Below are positions 60,741 to 64,000 of a DNA stretch of 64,000 nucleotides, one piece after another (the stretch's first letter is position 1; the number at the start of each line of letters is the position of its first letter). This DNA is from Citrobacter tructae (GTDB lineage Bacteria; Pseudomonadota; Gammaproteobacteria; Enterobacterales; Enterobacteriaceae). Where the stretch lies: NCBI RefSeq assembly GCF_004684345.1, contig NZ_CP038469.1:124001-188000 (forward strand), in the 5' to 3' direction. Both the position numbers and the translations under genes were made by a program. The notes below the pieces were generated by a model. It was not told the origin of the DNA, searched no databases, and saw nothing but the letters and a program-made list of their open reading frames with translations.

Positions 60741-61946
60741 ATGACCCTACCAAAAATTAAACACATTCGTGCCTGGTTTACCGGTGGCGCTACGGCAGAG
60801 AAGGGCGCTGGCGGCGGCGATTATCACGATCAGGGGGCTAACCACTGGATTGACGACCATATCGCCACGCCGATGAGCAAATACCGCGAGTACGAACAGT
60901 CACGTCAGTCTTTCGGCATCAACGTGCTGGGGACACTGATTGTTGAAGTGGAAGCCGAAAACGGCCAGACCGGTTTTGCCGTTTCCACGGCAGGAGAGAT
61001 GGGATGTTTCATCGTTGAAAAACATCTCAATCGTTTTATTGAAGGCAAATGTGTGAGTGACATTAAACTCATTCACGATCAAATGCTCAATGCGACAATG
61101 TACTACTCTGGCTCCGGTGGTCTGGTGATGAACACTATTTCCTGCGTGGATCTCGCGCTGTGGGATCTGTTCGGTAAGGTGGTGGGGTTGCCGGTCTACA
61201 AACTGCTGGGTGGCGCGGTACGTGATGAGATCCAGTTTTACGCGACCGGCGCGCGTCCGGATCTGGCGAAAAATATGGGATTTATCGGCGGTAAAATGCC
61301 GACCCACTGGGGACCGCATGACGGGGATGCAGGGATCCGCAAAGATGCAGCAATGGTGGCTGAGATGCGCGAGAAATGTGGACCGGATTTCTGGCTGATG
61401 CTCGACTGCTGGATGAGCCAGGACGTGAACTATGCCACCAAACTGGCGCATGCTTGTGCGCCGCATAACCTGAAATGGATCGAAGAGTGTCTGCCGCCGC
61501 AGCAGTATGAAGGTTATCGTGAACTGAAACGTAACGCTCCGGCGGGCATGATGGTCACCAGCGGTGAGCATCACGGAACGTTGCAGTCCTTCCGTACGCT
61601 CGCTGAAACCGGCATCGATATCATGCAGCCGGATGTGGGCTGGTGCGGCGGGTTAACCACGCTGGTGGAAATTGCCGCCATTGCTAAATCACGCGGGCAA
61701 CTGGTGGTGCCGCATGGTTCCTCCGTTTATTCCCATCATGCGGTGATCACCTTCACCAATACTCCGTTCAGCGAATTCCTGATGACCAGCCCGGACTGTT
61801 CAACAATGCGCCCGCAGTTTGACCCTATCCTGGTAGATGAACCAGTTCCGGTAAATGGACGCATTCATAAGTCGGTGCTGGATAAACCCGGATTTGGCGT
61901 TGAGCTTAACCGCGATTGCAATCTGAAGCGCCCTTATAGCCACTAA
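60741..61946 (+). CDS. rhmD: L-rhamnonate dehydratase RhmD
   Basis: 401 residues. Enolase-superfamily dehydratase (mandelate racemase subgroup) making 2-keto-3-deoxy-L-rhamnonate. Metal ligands in LMLDCW (Asp), WIEECLPP (Glu) and TSGEHHGT (Glu); PHGSSVYSHH carries the catalytic His. ATG 60741 follows AAGGAGAACATC and is the family start; the longer frame into rhmR is not used. Confidence 0.95.
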   Translation: MTLPKIKHIRAWFTGGATAEKGAGGGDYHDQGANHWIDDHIATPMSKYREYEQSRQSFGINVLGTLIVEVEAENGQTGFAVSTAGEMGCFIVEKHLNRFIEGKCVSDIKLIHDQMLNATMYYSGSGGLVMNTISCVDLALWDLFGKVVGLPVYKLLGGAVRDEIQFYATGARPDLAKNMGFIGGKMPTHWGPHDGDAGIRKDAAMVAEMREKCGPDFWLMLDCWMSQDVNYATKLAHACAPHNLKWIEECLPPQQYEGYRELKRNAPAGMMVTSGEHHGTLQSFRTLAETGIDIMQPDVGWCGGLTTLVEIAAIAKSRGQLVVPHGSSVYSHHAVITFTNTPFSEFLMTSPDCSTMRPQFDPILVDEPVPVNGRIHKSVLDKPGFGVELNRDCNLKRPYSH

Positions 61947-62003
61947 ATCACCTGTGCGTTGTTGTTGATGCGACAACGCCCTCATTTCATTGAGGATCTT
62001 GCT

Positions 62004-63293
62004 ATGAGTATCACTTTACTTGACGGTGTAGTGAAGAAAAACCGCGCCCGCTTGATTCCGTTTATGCTGGCGCTGTATGTGCTGGCGTTTCTGGATCGTT
62101 CGAACATTGGGTTTGCCAAAGAGACCTATCAAATTGATACCGGGCTGAGCAATGAAGCTTACGCGCTGGGTGCGGGAATTTTCTTTGTGGTTTACGCCTT
62201 TCTGGGCGTACCCGCTAATTTGCTGATGCGTAAATTTGGTGCCAGAACCTGGATTGGCACCACCACGTTGCTGTGGGGATTTTTGTCTGCGGCAATGGCG
62301 TGGGCGGATACGGAGGCGAAATTCCTGATTATCCGTACCCTTCTTGGCGCGGCAGAGGCAGGGTTCTTCCCCGGAATGATTTACCTGACTTCGCAGTGGT
62401 TCCCGCAGCGCAACCGCGCCAGCATCATGGGGCTGTTCTACATGGGAGCGCCATTGGCATTAACTCTGGGATCGCCGCTGTCAGGTGCGCTGCTGGAGAT
62501 GCACGGTTTTATGGGGCATCCGGGGTGGTTCTGGATGTTCGTTATAGAAGGTTTACTGGCGGTAGGTGCGGGCGTTTTCACTTTCTTCTGGCTTGATGAT
62601 ACCCCACAGCAGGCGCGTTTCCTGAACGCTGAGGAAAAGTCCGTACTCATTAGCCAACTGGCGAGCGAAGAAGAAAAAAAGACCACATCTCGTCTCTCGG
62701 ATGCGCTGCGTAACGGGCGCGTCTGGCAACTGGCGCTTATCTATCTGACGATTCAGGTTGCGGTGTATGGCCTGATTTTCTTCCTGCCCACGCAAGTTGC
62801 CGCGCTGTTGGGAACGAAAGTCGGATTCACGGCTTCGGTGGTCACCGCCATTCCGTGGGTTGTCGCATTGTTTGGCACCTGGTTGATTCCACGCTATTCC
62901 GACCGTACCGGCGACCGGCGTAATGTCGCAGCACTGACATTGATGGCTGCGGGGATTGGTATTGGCGTTTCTGGTTTGGTTTCTCCGGTACTGGCTATTC
63001 TGGCTTTATGTGTTGCTGCGGCGGGCTTTATCGCAGTACAGCCCGTGTTCTGGACGATGCCAACGCAACAGCTTTCTGGCACTGCGCTGGCAGCTGGTAT
63101 TGGCTTTGTGAACTTGTTTGGCGCGGTAGGTGGGTTCCTTGCGCCAATCTTACGGGTTAAAGCAGAAACGTTTTTTGCCAGTGACGCTGCTGGGCTGCTG
63201 ACCCTGGCGGGAGTGGCGATTATAGGTTCACTGATTATCTTCACTTTGCGCGTGAACCGTCCTTCCTCGCAAGTGGGCGCTGCGCATCAATAA
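62004..63293 (+). CDS. rhmT: Putative L-rhamnonate transporter RhmT (MFS)
   Basis: 429 residues, about 12 membrane helices, anion:cation symporter branch of MFS. FLDRSNIGFAKE and GAAEAGFFPGMIYLTSQWFPQRNRA are the family motifs. Role in L-rhamnonate uptake inferred from the operon. ATG 62004 follows TTGAGGATC. Placed between rhmD and rhmA. Confidence 0.9.
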   Translation: MSITLLDGVVKKNRARLIPFMLALYVLAFLDRSNIGFAKETYQIDTGLSNEAYALGAGIFFVVYAFLGVPANLLMRKFGARTWIGTTTLLWGFLSAAMAWADTEAKFLIIRTLLGAAEAGFFPGMIYLTSQWFPQRNRASIMGLFYMGAPLALTLGSPLSGALLEMHGFMGHPGWFWMFVIEGLLAVGAGVFTFFWLDDTPQQARFLNAEEKSVLISQLASEEEKKTTSRLSDALRNGRVWQLALIYLTIQVAVYGLIFFLPTQVAALLGTKVGFTASVVTAIPWVVALFGTWLIPRYSDRTGDRRNVAALTLMAAGIGIGVSGLVSPVLAILALCVAAAGFIAVQPVFWTMPTQQLSGTALAAGIGFVNLFGAVGGFLAPILRVKAETFFASDAAGLLTLAGVAIIGSLIIFTLRVNRPSSQVGAAHQ

Positions 63294-63318
63294 TCTTATC
63301 TACGTTGTAAGGATCGTT

Positions 63319-64000
63319 ATGAACGCATTGTTAGCAAATCCCTTCAAAGAAGGATTACGCAAAGGGGAAGTACAGATTGGCCTGTGGCTCAGTTCAACCA
63401 CTTCCTATATGGCCGAGATTGCCGCGACGTCGGGTTATGACTGGTTGTTGATTGACGGTGAGCATGCACCGAATACGGTGCAGGATCTCTATCACCAGCT
63501 ACAGGCAATCGCCCCTTACGCTAGCCAACCGGTGATCCGTCCGATTGAAGGCAGTAAAGCGTTGATCAAACAGGTACTGGATATTGGCGCACAAACGCTG
63601 CTGATCCCGATGGTCGACAGCGCTGAGCAGGCGCGTCAGGTGGTCTCTGCTACCCGTTATCCTCCGCTCGGCGAACGCGGTGTTGGGGCGAGCGTGGCGC
63701 GAGCGGCGCGCTGGGGGCGAATAGATAACTATATGGCGCAGGCCAATGAGTCGCTCTGTTTGTTAGTTCAGGTTGAAAGTCGGACCGCCCTGGACAATCT
63801 GGACGAAATTTTGGATGTGGAGGGCATTGACGGTGTGTTTATTGGCCCTGCGGATCTCTCAGCATCATTGGGATATCCTGATAATGCCGGGCATCCTGAT
63901 GTTCAGCGGATTATTGAGGAAAGCATTCGCCGCATCCGCGCGGCTGGCAAAGCCGCAGGTTTTCTCGCCGTTGATCCGGCGATGGCGCAAAAATGTCTGC
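63319..64000 (+). CDS. rhmA: 2-keto-3-deoxy-L-rhamnonate aldolase RhmA, 3' end outside window
   Basis: First 227 codons of a class II HpcH/HpaI-type aldolase that splits 2-keto-3-deoxy-L-rhamnonate to pyruvate and L-lactaldehyde. GLWLSS near the start, LIDGEHAPNTVQD (catalytic His), VQVESRTALDN (metal Glu), GVFIGPADLSASLG (metal Asp) are all present. Start ATG 63319 follows AAGGATCGTT. About 40 residues are cut off compared with the usual 267. Confidence 0.94.
   Translation, partial: MNALLANPFKEGLRKGEVQIGLWLSSTTSYMAEIAATSGYDWLLIDGEHAPNTVQDLYHQLQAIAPYASQPVIRPIEGSKALIKQVLDIGAQTLLIPMVDSAEQARQVVSATRYPPLGERGVGASVARAARWGRIDNYMAQANESLCLLVQVESRTALDNLDEILDVEGIDGVFIGPADLSASLGYPDNAGHPDVQRIIEESIRRIRAAGKAAGFLAVDPAMAQKCL

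Noticed and set aside
1..64000. CRISPR arrays, insertion sequences, prophage, tRNA or rRNA genes
   Set aside because: I saw no regularly spaced repeats, transposase or integrase motifs, terminal repeats or RNA gene landmarks.

Overview
This window is enterobacterial chromosome, almost entirely core genome. Protein sequences and gene order (argT-hisJQMP, yfcH-folX-yfcG, yfcFED, yfcC, ackA-pta, yfbV/U/T/S/R, alaA, lrhA, nuoA-N, rnz-elaA-elaB, menFDHBCE, arnBCADTEF, nudI, yfaZ, yfaY, rhmRDTA) match Escherichia, Salmonella and Citrobacter. A cheV-type gene next to nuoN, a GNAT gene after hisP and the lack of the E. coli yfb/elaD cluster point to a Citrobacter- or Salmonella-like organism rather than E. 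coli. I favour Citrobacter or a near relative, by inference only. There are no rRNA or tRNA genes, no intact mobile element, no CRISPR and no phage.

Layout. Positions 1-836 hold the 3' two thirds of dacC (PBP6), which in E. coli lies far from ubiX. Positions 880-1347 hold two gene fragments, a GPH-family sugar symporter (minus, frameshifted) and a LacI-family regulator C terminus (plus). They look like the scar of a rearrangement joining dacC to ubiX. From 1958 to 6317 is the basic amino acid ABC importer, with two paralogous binding proteins (ArgT, HisJ) sharing HisQMP. Both binding protein genes carry sigma-54 type promoters, and a candidate NtrC site precedes hisJ. From 6354 to 22000 are small conserved enzymes, the acetate pathway (ackA-pta), two large transporters and AlaA. 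lrhA (22926-23864) is flanked by long AT-rich intergenic regions. The respiratory complex I operon nuoA-N (24490-39447, nuoC and nuoD fused) follows, with a terminator-like structure in its leader and hairpins in its three largest intergenic gaps.

After nuoN come cheV (with a sigma-28 type promoter), rnz, elaA, elaB, the menaquinone operon menFDHBCE, and the opposing lipid A aminoarabinose operon arnBCADTEF. pmrD, which in E. coli and Salmonella sits between menE and arnF, is absent: menE and arnF overlap tail to tail by 53 bp. ais/pmrG, expected next to arnB, is also absent, while a PmrA-box-like sequence remains upstream of arnB. The window ends with nudI, yfaZ, yfaY and the L-rhamnonate pathway rhmR-rhmD-rhmT-rhmA (rhmA cut by the window edge).

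I found no clearly new biological system. The best leads are the dacC/ubiX junction with its gene remnants, the missing pmrD and ais beside an intact arn operon, the nuo leader structure and intercistronic hairpins, and the operator-like repeats over the rhmR start.
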